The notes below the pieces were generated by a model. It was not told the DNA's origin, did no database searches, and saw only the letters and a list, made by a program, of their open reading frames with translations. From Pseudomonas frederiksbergensis (GTDB lineage Bacteria; Pseudomonadota; Gammaproteobacteria; Pseudomonadales; Pseudomonadaceae): DNA of 64,000 nucleotides. The stretch spans positions 620,001-684,000 of the forward strand of contig NZ_MOBM01000012.1 of the NCBI RefSeq assembly GCF_003732275.1, written 5' to 3'. Each line of letters begins with the position of its first letter. Within the stretch, counting starts at the first letter, position 1. The position numbers and the translations under genes were made by a program. Shown here piece by piece: positions 16,735-28,260 of the stretch.

Positions 16735-17373
16735 TCAGGCCGCTCGCCGCTGCTCAAGCATCAAGCGCACCGCCAACCCGGACAGCACGAAACCCATGAA
16801 GTAACGCTGCATCGCCAGCCAGTTCGGGTTGTTGACGAACCAGGACGCGATGCCTGCGGCGAACAGCGCGATCAGCAGGTTGACGCTGAAGCTCACGCTG
16901 ATCTGGGTCAGCCCGAGGATGATGCTCTGGGTGAACACCGAACCGTGCTCAGGGGTAATGAACTGCGGAAACACCGACAGGTAGAACACCGCGATCTTCG
17001 GGTTCAGGGCGCTGGTGAGAAAGCCCATGGTGATCAACTTGCGCGACGAGTCCGCCGGCAACTGCTGCGCCTCGAACGGCGAGCGCGCACCGGGCTTGAT
17101 CGCCTGCCAGGCCAGCCACAACAGGTACAGCGCACCGGCCCACTTCAGCACTTCGTAGGCAATCGGCACTGCCAGGAATACCGCGGTCAACCCCGCGGCG
17201 GCAGCGAACAGATGCACTAAAAACCCCGCGACCACGCCGAGCAACGAAGTCACTCCGGCCTTGCGGCCCTGGCAGATTGAACGAGAGATCAGGTAGATCA
17301 TGTTCGGCCCGGGCGTGAGTACCATCAGCAGTGCCGCGGCGGCGAAAATCAGCAAGTCTTGAAGCGGGATCAT
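16735..17373 (-). CDS. LysE/RhtB-family amino-acid exporter
   Basis: A 212-residue inner-membrane protein with about six membrane spans. The opening MIPLQDLLIFAAAALLMVLTPGPNMIYLISRSI contains the TPGPN signature of the LysE/RhtB translocators, which export amino acids or related metabolites. The start at 17373 was preferred to the ATG at 17379 because GGAGG lies six bases before it. The substrate cannot be predicted. Confidence 0.9.
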   Translation of the reverse strand: MIPLQDLLIFAAAALLMVLTPGPNMIYLISRSICQGRKAGVTSLLGVVAGFLVHLFAAAAGLTAVFLAVPIAYEVLKWAGALYLLWLAWQAIKPGARSPFEAQQLPADSSRKLITMGFLTSALNPKIAVFYLSVFPQFITPEHGSVFTQSIILGLTQISVSFSVNLLIALFAAGIASWFVNNPNWLAMQRYFMGFVLSGLAVRLMLEQRRAA

Positions 17374-17396
17374 GGGCATCCTCCGTCCTTGGACGA

Positions 17397-17831
17397 TCAG
17401 GCAGTTTCGATCAGTGAGGCTCGATAAAACGGCAAGATCAGGTCCCGTGTCAATGGCGCCAGCGTAACATCGCCGTCGATGGCCGGATCGATCCAGCGCA
17501 CTTCTTCGATCTCCGCCGCCGGGGAAACGTGCGAATCGATAGTCAGCTGAAAGAGTTCGGCCTGTACGACATAACCCGGCTCATTGGCGGCAGGCGCCGA
17601 GAATTGCCCCAGGTAGGCGGCTTGCGCCGGATCGATGACCAGGCCGAGTTCCTCCTCCAGTTCACGGGCGAGAGCATGGACCGGTTGCTCATGGGCCTCG
17701 ATCTTGCCCCCCGGCTGCATGAACGCCTGGGTGCCGCGCTTGCGCACCAGCAAGGTGCGACCGTCGGGGCCGATCAGCAGGGCAGCGGCAATGCGAATGA
17801 GGCGGGGCGAAGCGGCGGATGAAAACGTCAT
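17397..17831 (-). CDS. Nudix hydrolase
   Basis: A 144-residue pyrophosphohydrolase. Residues 42-64 match the Nudix box G-x5-E-x7-REUxEExGU at every fixed position (GKIEAHE, then RELEEELGL). The size and simple architecture fit a housecleaning nucleotide hydrolase of the MutT-like group; the substrate is not evident. It is the first gene of the Nudix-LysE-GNAT operon, 23 bases upstream of the exporter. Confidence 0.92.
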   Translation of the reverse strand: MTFSSAASPRLIRIAAALLIGPDGRTLLVRKRGTQAFMQPGGKIEAHEQPVHALARELEEELGLVIDPAQAAYLGQFSAPAANEPGYVVQAELFQLTIDSHVSPAAEIEEVRWIDPAIDGDVTLAPLTRDLILPFYRASLIETA

Positions 17832-17913
17832 GGATCAGGATTGGCCTTGGTTAAAAGCAGCAAGGATCACATGCGCACCGGTTCTTCGTCACGCCGAAAA
17901 AAGCATTTGCTGA

Positions 17914-18050
17914 CCCCCTGTGGGAGCCCTGTGGCGAGGGGGCTTGCCCCCGTTGGGCTGCGAAGCGGCCCCAAAATCTCTGATGTACCAAAGACTTTGT
18001 GAGTGCTGCGCACTCAAACGGGGGCAAGCCCCCTCGCCACAGGGCCCTCG
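17914..18050. repeat. REP doublet, family A variant
   Basis: GTGGCGAGGGGGCTTGCCCC at 17931 and its complement ending near 18043 form an inverted pair, with outer CCCCTGTGGGAGCCCTG and CAGGGCCCTCG extensions. It lies between the Nudix operon and the YN-GYP gene. Confidence 0.88.
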
Positions 18051-18065
18051 TCACAGGCTGAAAGC

Positions 18066-19424
18066 TCAACTCGTCTCCAGAAGCGCGCCCTCCACTTCCT
18101 CAGGTACTTTCACGAAAATGCTGTACTTGGCACCTTCCATCGCCTCGAAAGCGATCAACTTATCCACCAGCGGCCCATTCAGCACCTTGCCGGCATTGAG
18201 CAGCAGCATGCCGTTGTCGGCATTGAGATTGCGCGCCAGGATCATGCCTGCCACCAGATCCCGGGTGGTCAGCACCTTGACCGTCGGATCGGCCAGCGTC
18301 ACGTCGCTCAGATAAGCCGCGCAGACCTGAATGAAATCCTCCACCAGTTCCGGGTCGTAGAGGCGACCGGCGTATTGGCGGATATACACCAGGGCTTCGT
18401 CACTGTTCATCTGTCGTTCGAGGATCAGCCCGCGCTGCAACTCGATGAAATCCACCGCCAGCTTCAGCAACCGCGAACCGAACGGAATCGCTTCGCCCTT
18501 GAGCCGATCGGGAAAACCGCTGCCGTCCCAACGCTCCTGGTGATGCAGGATCAGCCGAGCGGCATCCTTCATTGGGTCGAGCGTCATCAGTAGCGACTCA
18601 CTCTGCTTCGGATAACCCCGATAGCGCTCACGGTCATTGTGATGCAGCAGGTCCGAGGGCGTGCTCATCATGCTGTCGGTCCAGCTCAACTTGCCGATGT
18701 TGTAGAGCGCCGCTGCCATGGTCAGGTCACGACTGGTGCCTTCGTCCAGGCCATGGAGTTTGCAGTACACCCGCACCAGCTCGATGATCTGCCGGTTGGT
18801 CTGTTTGGTGGGCGGCAGGCGCAGGTTGGCCAGCAACGAAAACACTTCGGTGCCAGTGACATAGCTGCGTTTGAGCTCTTCGTAGGCCAGATCCAGCATG
18901 TCGGCGGTCTGTTGCAGCTCGCTGGTGCGGGCCGCGACGTGCTTTTCCAGGGTGGCGTTGAGCAGCTTCAGCTTCTCGTTCTGATCCCATGTCTCCTGCA
19001 CCAGACGCAAACGTTCACGCTCGGAATGCTGATAGGCAAGTGATTGTCGCAAGGTCAGCAGCATTTCCTCGTCGTGCCAGGGTTTGCTGATGTAACGGTG
19101 AATCTGCCCTTCATTGATGGCTTTGATAATGGCCGACGGATCGGCATAACCGGTCAGCATGATCCGGGTGGTGTCGGGATAGCGCTGGTGGACGTGAGCC
19201 AGCAGCGTGGCGCCGTCCATATTAGGCATGCGCGCATCAGTCATCACCAGATCGATCGGCTGCCGGGCCATGATCTCCAAGGCCTGGGCACCACTGGTAG
19301 CCAGCAGTACCTCGTAAGGCTGACCGCGCAGCAGGCGGCGCAGACTGTTGAGAATCGACTCCTCATCGTCGACCAGCAATAACTTGGGTTTATCGGTCAC
19401 AGTCGTGGGGAGTTGCTCTTCCAT
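18066..19424 (-). CDS. Response regulator with degenerate HD-GYP (YN-GYP) domain
   Basis: A 452-residue protein. The receiver domain has Asp63 in MTDARMPNMDG. A coiled segment precedes an HD-GYP-like domain. The metal-binding HD dyad is replaced by Tyr241-Asn242 (AAALYNIGKLSW), while the second half keeps HHQERWDGSGFP at 294-305, with GFP in place of GYP. The domain most likely lacks cyclic-di-GMP phosphodiesterase activity and acts by binding partners or ligand. It resembles P. aeruginosa PA2572, known as a YN-GYP variant. It is transcribed away from the five-gene signalling operon that starts 260 bases off. Confidence 0.88.
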   Translation of the reverse strand: MEEQLPTTVTDKPKLLLVDDEESILNSLRRLLRGQPYEVLLATSGAQALEIMARQPIDLVMTDARMPNMDGATLLAHVHQRYPDTTRIMLTGYADPSAIIKAINEGQIHRYISKPWHDEEMLLTLRQSLAYQHSERERLRLVQETWDQNEKLKLLNATLEKHVAARTSELQQTADMLDLAYEELKRSYVTGTEVFSLLANLRLPPTKQTNRQIIELVRVYCKLHGLDEGTSRDLTMAAALYNIGKLSWTDSMMSTPSDLLHHNDRERYRGYPKQSESLLMTLDPMKDAARLILHHQERWDGSGFPDRLKGEAIPFGSRLLKLAVDFIELQRGLILERQMNSDEALVYIRQYAGRLYDPELVEDFIQVCAAYLSDVTLADPTVKVLTTRDLVAGMILARNLNADNGMLLLNAGKVLNGPLVDKLIAFEAMEGAKYSIFVKVPEEVEGALLETS

Positions 19425-19683
19425 GGCATTACCTCAAGTCAAACGGGTGTCTTTATCGCGCGCGTGGGGGCCAACATCCTGACGTTCCCCGAGCCTGACC
19501 TACAGGCTAGATGATTTTCAGCCCGACCCAGGAAATGATTCGTTTCAGTCAACCGGGCGAAGTGCCGGCCGGGCGACTATGCTCAGATCACTCGGATCCA
19601 GAACGATACTCGCGTTATCCAGCGATCAGGGAAGGGATACCCTCTATGAGCTCATTGCACCAACCTGCTGTCGGTACAGGCGC

Positions 19684-21986
<2,303 letters not shown>

Positions 21987-21990
<4 letters not shown>

Positions 21991-23861
21991 AAACTTCGTT
22001 CGCCCAGGCTAACCGGCGCATTCTGATCATCGACGACACGCCTTCGATCCATCAGGACTTTCGCAAGATTCTCGGCCCGGATACCGACGACGAACAAACC
22101 ATCGCCGGCACTGAAGCAGCGCTGTTCGGCAGCCAGCAATCTACTCGGTTGATATTCCAGCTCGACTCCGCCTATCAGGGCCAGGAAGCGCTCGAACTGG
22201 TCAAGCGCGCCCAAGCTCAAGGTCGCCCTTACGCCATGGCATTCACCGACATGCGCATGCCCCCGGGCTGGGACGGTCTGGAAACCATCGAACAGCTCTG
22301 GAAGGCTGATCCTCACCTGCAAATCGCGTTGTGTACGGCCTTTTCCGATTACACCTGGGAAGCCATGGCCGAACGACTGGAGTTCGGCGATCAGTTGCTG
22401 GTGCTGAAAAAACCTTTCGACAGCCTGGAAATCCGCCAGATGGCCAGCGCCCTGACCTGGAAGTGGCAGATGGCGCAGGACGCGGCCATGAAAGTGCAAA
22501 CCCTGGAGCAAACCATCGAGGCCCGGGTCCATGAACTGCTCAAGGTATCGCACTTGTTGCAGTACGACGTATTGACCGAGTTGCCCAACAGCACCTTGTT
22601 GGGCGACCGGCTGAACCAGTCACTGGCCCTGTCCAGACGCCATGACAAACAACTGGCCGTGATGTTTCTGGGGCTCGATCGCTTCAAGCGCATCAACAAT
22701 GCCTTGGGTCACCCGACCGGCGACGAGATGCTCAAACGTGTCGGGCACAATCTTGTGGCCTGCGTGCGCGCGTCCGACTCGGTGTTTCGCTACGGCTCCG
22801 ATGAGTTTGTGGTGATCCTGGCTGACATCCACCACCCCCAACAAACCAAGGGCATCGCCGAAAAGCTCTTGAACGCCATACGCGCGCCTCAACACATCGC
22901 CGGCCACGACCTGAGCGTGACAGCCAGCCTGGGCATCAGCATCTATCCCGAGGACGGTTTCGATGCCATCGCACTGATCAAAAAAGCCGAAACCGCCATG
23001 CGCAACGTCAAGGAAAGCGGCCCGAACGATTTCAGCTTTTTCATCGATGAGATGAACCAGCGCGCCCGGGAACAGCAGAGTATCGAATCGGGTATTCGCC
23101 TGGCGCTGGATCGCAACGAATTTGTCCTGCACTACCAGCCCAAACTCGACCTGGGCAGCGGCAAGGTGGTCGGCGCCGAGGCATTGATCCGCTGGCAAAA
23201 GCCGGGGCAAGGCTGGATTTACCCGACAGATTTCATCGGTGTGGCCGAGGACAGCGGCTTGATCGTACCGTTGAGCAAATGGGTGCTGGCCCAGGCCTGT
23301 CGACAAGCCCGCGCCTGGCAGGCGAAAGGCCTGCCCAAGCTCTGCATGTCGGTGAACGTGTCGGCCATCGATTTCCGCCAGCGGGATTTTGTCGAAGGTA
23401 TCGAACAGATACTCCAGCAAACCGGTATGGACCCCACCTTGCTGGAGCTGGAAATTACCGAAGGCGTATTGATGCAGAACGTCGACGCCACGATGCTCGC
23501 GCTGAATCGGCTCAAGGCATTGGGTGTACGGCTGGCCATCGATGACTTCGGCACCGGCTATTCCAGCCTGAGTTACCTGCAACGGTTTCCCATCGATGTG
23601 CTGAAAATCGACCAGTCATTCATTCGTGGCCTGAGCCGTGACAGCAATGACGCGGCCTTGGTCAGCGCCATCATCAGCTTGGGCAAGAGCCTCAAACTGA
23701 CCGTCATTGCCGAAGGGGTGGAAACCCTCGAGCAGTTGAATTTTCTCAAGGCCCTCCAGTGCGAGGAAGGCCAGGGTTATTACTTCAGCAAAGCCGTGGA
23801 GCCGGATGCCTTCGAGCAATACCTGACGTCTGTGCAGTCCGCTCCGTCCAGCACCAAATGA
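21987..23861 (+). CDS. Receiver-GGDEF(GSDEF)-EAL protein, likely cyclic-di-GMP phosphodiesterase
   Basis: A 624-residue protein with the same receiver type as its neighbour (RRILIIDDTPSIHQDFRKIL, Asp88 in FTDMRMPPGWDG). The GGDEF motif is GSDEF at 270-274, a substitution that may weaken cyclase activity. The EAL domain is complete: EAL at 398-400, NVS, LEITE, DDFGTGYSS, LKIDQSFI and AEGVET all present. It should hydrolyse cyclic-di-GMP. Paired with the preceding cyclase in one coupled transcript, it suggests opposed enzymes under related phosphorelay inputs. Confidence 0.92.
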
Positions 23862-23906
23862 ATGATGTGCAACGACACCCAGGGCCCTGCGCCAAGGAGT
23901 AATAAG

Positions 23907-24866
23907 ATGTCGCGCTCCTTCTACTACCTGCTTCTTGCGCCTCTACTCGGATGTTGCCTGATAGCCAACGGCGCACCTCTGGACGAGCCACTCAAACCCT
24001 TGCCCCCAGTGCCCCAGCAGAATCCCTTGCAAGTTGAACTTGGTCGTCGGTTGTTCAACGAGCCACGCCTGTCGGTCAACAACAGCCTGTCCTGCGCCAG
24101 TTGTCATCGCCTGGAAAGCGGGGGCGCCGATGTCCTGGCGTTTTCCATTGGCTTCAACGGCGCCCCCTTGACGATCAATACCCCCAGCGTATTCAACGCA
24201 AGTCTGAATTTCCGGCAGTTCTGGAACGGCCGCGCCGATACCCTGGAAACGCAGGCCCACGAAGTGGTGCAGAGCCCCAGCGAAATGGGCAGTCATTGGG
24301 AGCATGTCGTTCAGACACTGACCGCCGACCCGGCTTACAAAAGCGCTTTCGCCACGGCCTACCCGGACGGCGTGACCATGAGCAATGTACAAAATGCCCT
24401 GGCCACCTATGAGCGCACGCTGATCAGCGCCAACTCGCGTTTCGACCAATACCTGCTGGGCAATACCGAGATTCTGACGATCGAGGAGAAGTACGGTTAC
24501 CAACGCTTCAAGGACTACGGCTGCATCGCCTGCCATCAAGGGATAAACATCGGCGGCAACATGTTCCAGAAGTTCGGGGTCATGGGCGATTACTTCCAGG
24601 TTCGAGGCAACCCCACCGAAGCCGATCTGGGCCGCTATCTGATCACCAAAGATGAAGAAGACCGCAACGTGTTCAAGGTTCCGAGCCTGCGCAACGTCGC
24701 CGTGACTGCGCCGTACTTTCACGACGGCTCGGCCAAGACCCTCGAAGACGCGGTAGACGTGATGTTCAAGTTCCAGCTTGGTCGCGTGCCCTCTGACCAG
24801 GACAAAACCTTGATCATCAAATTCCTCAAGACACTGACCGGTGAGTGGGGAGGCAAATCTTTATGA
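23907..24866 (+). CDS. Diheme cytochrome c peroxidase (CcpA/MauG superfamily)
   Basis: A 319-residue exported protein that would reduce hydrogen peroxide, or use diheme chemistry, in the periplasm. A signal peptide covers about the first 22 residues (MSRSFYYLLLAPLLGCC). Two CXXCH heme sites are present: CASCH at 63-67 and CIACH at 206-210. The segment RRLFNEPRLSVNNSLSCASCH and the later PSLRNVAVTAPYFHDGSAKTLEDAV are classic for bacterial cytochrome c peroxidases. AAGGAG stands seven bases before the ATG at 23907. Its stop overlaps the next kinase start (ATGA). Its place among signalling genes suggests it senses or relays redox state rather than only detoxifying; that is inference. Confidence 0.92.
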   Translation: MSRSFYYLLLAPLLGCCLIANGAPLDEPLKPLPPVPQQNPLQVELGRRLFNEPRLSVNNSLSCASCHRLESGGADVLAFSIGFNGAPLTINTPSVFNASLNFRQFWNGRADTLETQAHEVVQSPSEMGSHWEHVVQTLTADPAYKSAFATAYPDGVTMSNVQNALATYERTLISANSRFDQYLLGNTEILTIEEKYGYQRFKDYGCIACHQGINIGGNMFQKFGVMGDYFQVRGNPTEADLGRYLITKDEEDRNVFKVPSLRNVAVTAPYFHDGSAKTLEDAVDVMFKFQLGRVPSDQDKTLIIKFLKTLTGEWGGKSL

Positions 24867-26674
24867 AAACGGGCCACCGTCGCAACCTCTTGTTGCTCAG
24901 TGGCGTGGCCTTGTTGCTGGCCTCGACGCTGCTGTTTCTGTACCTCAAATCAAGCTCCGACCAGACCGCGACGTACGCCGAGTCCCGGGACCTGATCGGC
25001 CGGATCAAACAGTTCAACGCGCAGTGGGAAACCGAGATTCTCAAGTCCCGAATTGCCATCAGCCACAATTACGATCCGCTGGTGGCACCGCTGACCGAGA
25101 TAACACACCTGTGGGAGCGGTTCGAGACCATGGAGTCCAATCATGGCCGCAATGACTCGCCGACCTGGCGTGCCAGCCATGATGCTTACCACGTCGCCAT
25201 TCAGGAAAAAACCCGGCTGGTGGAGCAGTTCAAATCCCATAATGCGGTGCTGCGCAACTCTCTGGCGTTCTTGCCCACTGCCGAAGACGACATCCAGGAA
25301 CCGCTTACCCAACTGCTCGACGAAGACAAACTGCAACTCCAGAACATTGCCACCGACACCTACGACTTGCTGCTCAGCAGCCTGGAGTTCGCCCAGGTCA
25401 CCTCCGACGACAAAGCAGCCGATATCCTGGTCGGGCTGAACAAACTGGGGGTGAACAAGGAGCGATTACCGGAGCAGTTTCATAGCCCGATCGATGTGTT
25501 GAGCAATCACATCGCGCTGATCCTGCGCGAACAACCCGTGGTCAATCGGCTGCTGGAAAACATCGAAGCCGTTCCTGTGGCCGCACGGCTGGACGACATC
25601 ACCAGTCTGCTGAACCAGGATCAGCAGCAAACCGATGAAGCCAACCGGCGCTACCACTTCTACATGCTGGTGTTTTCGACGCTGCTGGTATTGGTGCTGG
25701 TGTACCTGGCAATCCGCTTGATGCGCAGCTTCGGGGAGACCAACCGGGTCAACAAGGAGCTGCAAACCGCCAACGAGGTCCTCGAACAACGGGTCGAAGA
25801 GCGCACCCGCGAACTCAAGGATACCCAAAGCGAACTGCTCGACACCGCGCGTCAGGCCGGCATGGCTGAAATCGCCACTAACGTGCTGCACAACGTCGGC
25901 AATGTGCTCAACAGCGTGAACATCTCGGCCGACCTGGTCACCCGCAAGCTGCGTGGCAGCAAGGCCCAGGGCTTGGGCAAGGCGATGCAGCTGATCAACG
26001 CGCATCAAGACGACCTGGGAGTCTTCCTGACCGAGGATGAGAAGGGAAAACTGCTGCCCGGCTACTTGAATCAACTGGTGGATGCCATTGCCCTTGAACA
26101 ACAAGGCATGACCGATGAACTCGCGCAACTGAGCAAAAGCGTCGACCACATCAAGGACATCGTCGCCACTCAGCAGTCCTATGCAGGCGCCAACAGCCTG
26201 ATGGAACCGCTGCACATCAGCGAATTGCTGGAAGACGCCTTGCGGATGAACGCCGGAGCCCTGACCCGCCATCACGTCACGGTGGTCAAGGAGTATGGCG
26301 ATGTACCGCAAATCATGGGCGACAAACACCGGTTGTTGCTGATCCTGATCAACCTGATCAGCAACGCCAAATACGCCATGACCGACCTCAGTAACCGCCC
26401 GCGGCAAATGATACTTGGGGTGAAAGTCGTCGAAGACACGATTCTGCAAATCAGCGTCAAGGATGACGGCGAAGGCATCGAGCCGGAGAACATGACGCGG
26501 ATCTTTGCCCACGGTTTTACCACCCGCAAGGAAGGACACGGCTTCGGCCTGCACAGCTGTGCCCTGGCCGCCATCGAGATGAACGGCCATCTCACCGCCC
26601 ACAGCGATGGACCGGGCAAAGGTGCACTGTTCACGCTGCAGATCCCGTTGAAACCCGTCATGGAGGAAGCATGA
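24863..26674 (+). CDS. Membrane sensor histidine kinase, DAHL-type periplasmic domain
   Basis: A 603-residue kinase. Transmembrane segments are near residues 9-29 and 264-285, with a helical periplasmic domain between them, the arrangement of DAHL sensors. A coiled coil leads to an atypical phospho-acceptor box EIATNVLHNVGNVLNSVNIS with His343, lacking the usual HELxxP. The ATP domain has NLISNAKYAM, DDGEGIEPEN and GFTTRKEGHGFGLHS. The start at 24863 overlaps the peroxidase stop, so the two are co-translated. The signal could be conveyed by the peroxidase in the same compartment. Confidence 0.88.
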   Translation: MKTGHRRNLLLLSGVALLLASTLLFLYLKSSSDQTATYAESRDLIGRIKQFNAQWETEILKSRIAISHNYDPLVAPLTEITHLWERFETMESNHGRNDSPTWRASHDAYHVAIQEKTRLVEQFKSHNAVLRNSLAFLPTAEDDIQEPLTQLLDEDKLQLQNIATDTYDLLLSSLEFAQVTSDDKAADILVGLNKLGVNKERLPEQFHSPIDVLSNHIALILREQPVVNRLLENIEAVPVAARLDDITSLLNQDQQQTDEANRRYHFYMLVFSTLLVLVLVYLAIRLMRSFGETNRVNKELQTANEVLEQRVEERTRELKDTQSELLDTARQAGMAEIATNVLHNVGNVLNSVNISADLVTRKLRGSKAQGLGKAMQLINAHQDDLGVFLTEDEKGKLLPGYLNQLVDAIALEQQGMTDELAQLSKSVDHIKDIVATQQSYAGANSLMEPLHISELLEDALRMNAGALTRHHVTVVKEYGDVPQIMGDKHRLLLILINLISNAKYAMTDLSNRPRQMILGVKVVEDTILQISVKDDGEGIEPENMTRIFAHGFTTRKEGHGFGLHSCALAAIEMNGHLTAHSDGPGKGALFTLQIPLKPVMEEA

Positions 26675-28065
26675 GCGATCTTTCGAACCGACGCATTCTG
26701 CTGATCGACGACACGCCATCCATCCATGAAGACTTCCGCAAGATCCTCACCCCGACATCAGCGCAGCATGCAGAGCTGGACGAAATGGAGACTGCGTTGT
26801 TCGGCAGCGAAGTGAAATCCACCAGCCTGCTGTTCGAGCTGGATTCGGCCTATGGCGGCCAGGAGGGTCTGGGCAAACTCATCCAGGCATTACAGGAAAA
26901 CCGCCCCTACGCGCTGGCCTTCGTCGACATGCGCATGCCCGAGGGTTGGGACGGCGCGCAGACCATCGAACACCTGTGGCAGCAAGACCCGCAGCTGCAA
27001 GTTGTAGTGTGTACCGCCTATTCCGACTATTCCTGGGATGAACTGCTGGAACGCTTGCACGCCCACGACCGCCTGCTGATTCTGAAAAAGCCGTTCGACA
27101 ACATTGAAGTCCAGCAAATGGCCAACACCCTGCTCACCAAATGGGAAATGACCGAGCGGGCGTCTATTCAGTTGAGCCATCTGGAGCATCTGGTGGATCA
27201 GCGCACGGACCAGTTCAAGCAGGCCAGCGAGGCGTTGCAGCGGGAAATCGACGAGCGCAAACAACTGGAAAGCCAACTGGTGCAGTCGGAAAAACTCGCC
27301 TCGCTGGGGCAACTGGCGGCGGGCGTCGCCCATGAAATCAATAACCCCATCGGCTTTATTTCCTCCAACCTCGGCGCCCTCGATGGCTACTTCAAGCAAC
27401 TGCAGGAAATGCTCGATGCCTATCGGGAGGCGGAAAACGCCATTGGTTCAAGCGAGGTCATCGACCGTCTCGGTCAATTACGTGAACGGGTGGAACTGGA
27501 CTTTCTGCGCGAAGACATTCCGCTGCTGATCAAGGAGTCCAAGGAAGGCATCGGCCGGGTCGGGCAGATCGTCAAAGACCTGAAGGACTTCTCCCGCGTG
27601 GACTCCAATCAGGAATGGCAGTGGACCAATCTGCAACAAGGCATCGAGTCGACCCTGAACATCGTCGCCAATGAACTCAAGTACAAGGCCGATGTGGTGA
27701 AGGAGTTTCAAAAGCTGCCCGACATTGAATGCCTGCCGTCGCAAATCAATCAGGTGATCATGAACCTGATCGTCAACGCGTCTCAGGCAATGGGGCCGGA
27801 ACGGGGCACCATCACGCTACGCACCGGACTTGAAGGTGAAACGGTATCAATCGAGGTCGCGGACACGGGAATAGGCATCGAGCCGGACAACCTGCAGAAA
27901 ATATTCGACCCGTTCTACACCACCAAACCGGTGGGCCAGGGGACAGGACTCGGGCTGTCCCTGTCCTATGGCATCGTGAAAAAACATCAGGGCGATATTT
28001 CGGTACGTAGCGAAGTCGGAGTTGGCAGCACATTCCGGGTCGAGTTGCCGGTGCGGCAATCCTGA
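26671..28065 (+). CDS. Receiver-histidine kinase hybrid
   Basis: A 464-residue soluble protein with an N-terminal receiver (RRILLIDDTPSIHEDFRKIL, Asp86 in FVDMRMPEGWDG) of the same type as the two cyclic-di-GMP proteins, then a coiled coil and a canonical kinase core: H-box GVAHEINNPIGFISSN with His221, N-box NLIVNASQAM, G-boxes DTGIGIEPDN and GQGTGLGLSLSYGI. It overlaps the previous kinase by four bases and ends the operon. The receiver-first order suggests that it receives phosphate from, or is gated by, the DAHL kinase and passes the signal on. Confidence 0.9.
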   Translation: MSDLSNRRILLIDDTPSIHEDFRKILTPTSAQHAELDEMETALFGSEVKSTSLLFELDSAYGGQEGLGKLIQALQENRPYALAFVDMRMPEGWDGAQTIEHLWQQDPQLQVVVCTAYSDYSWDELLERLHAHDRLLILKKPFDNIEVQQMANTLLTKWEMTERASIQLSHLEHLVDQRTDQFKQASEALQREIDERKQLESQLVQSEKLASLGQLAAGVAHEINNPIGFISSNLGALDGYFKQLQEMLDAYREAENAIGSSEVIDRLGQLRERVELDFLREDIPLLIKESKEGIGRVGQIVKDLKDFSRVDSNQEWQWTNLQQGIESTLNIVANELKYKADVVKEFQKLPDIECLPSQINQVIMNLIVNASQAMGPERGTITLRTGLEGETVSIEVADTGIGIEPDNLQKIFDPFYTTKPVGQGTGLGLSLSYGIVKKHQGDISVRSEVGVGSTFRVELPVRQS

Positions 28066-28084
28066 GCAACATAAACATGCTCGC

Positions 28085-28230
28085 GTAGGAGCTGCCGAAG
28101 GCTGCGATCTTTTGATCTTCAGATTTTCGGCGTACCTTCTGACTTCAAAATCAAAAAATCAAAATCAAAAGATCGTAGCCTTCGGCAGCTCCTACGCGCC
28201 TTCGGGTGCTGCCGAAGTCTGCGATCTTTA
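28085..28230. repeat. REP doublet, family C, plus partial third copy
   Basis: GTAGGAGCTGCCGAAGGCTG at 28086 faces its complement CAGCTCCTAC ending at 28195, with GATCTTTTGATCTT-type segments inside. A further part-copy GTGCTGCCGAAGTCTGCGATC follows at 28206. It could serve as terminator for the signalling operon. Confidence 0.88.
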
Positions 28231-28260
28231 AACAACAGAGTCCGAACCCAAGGAAACCGT

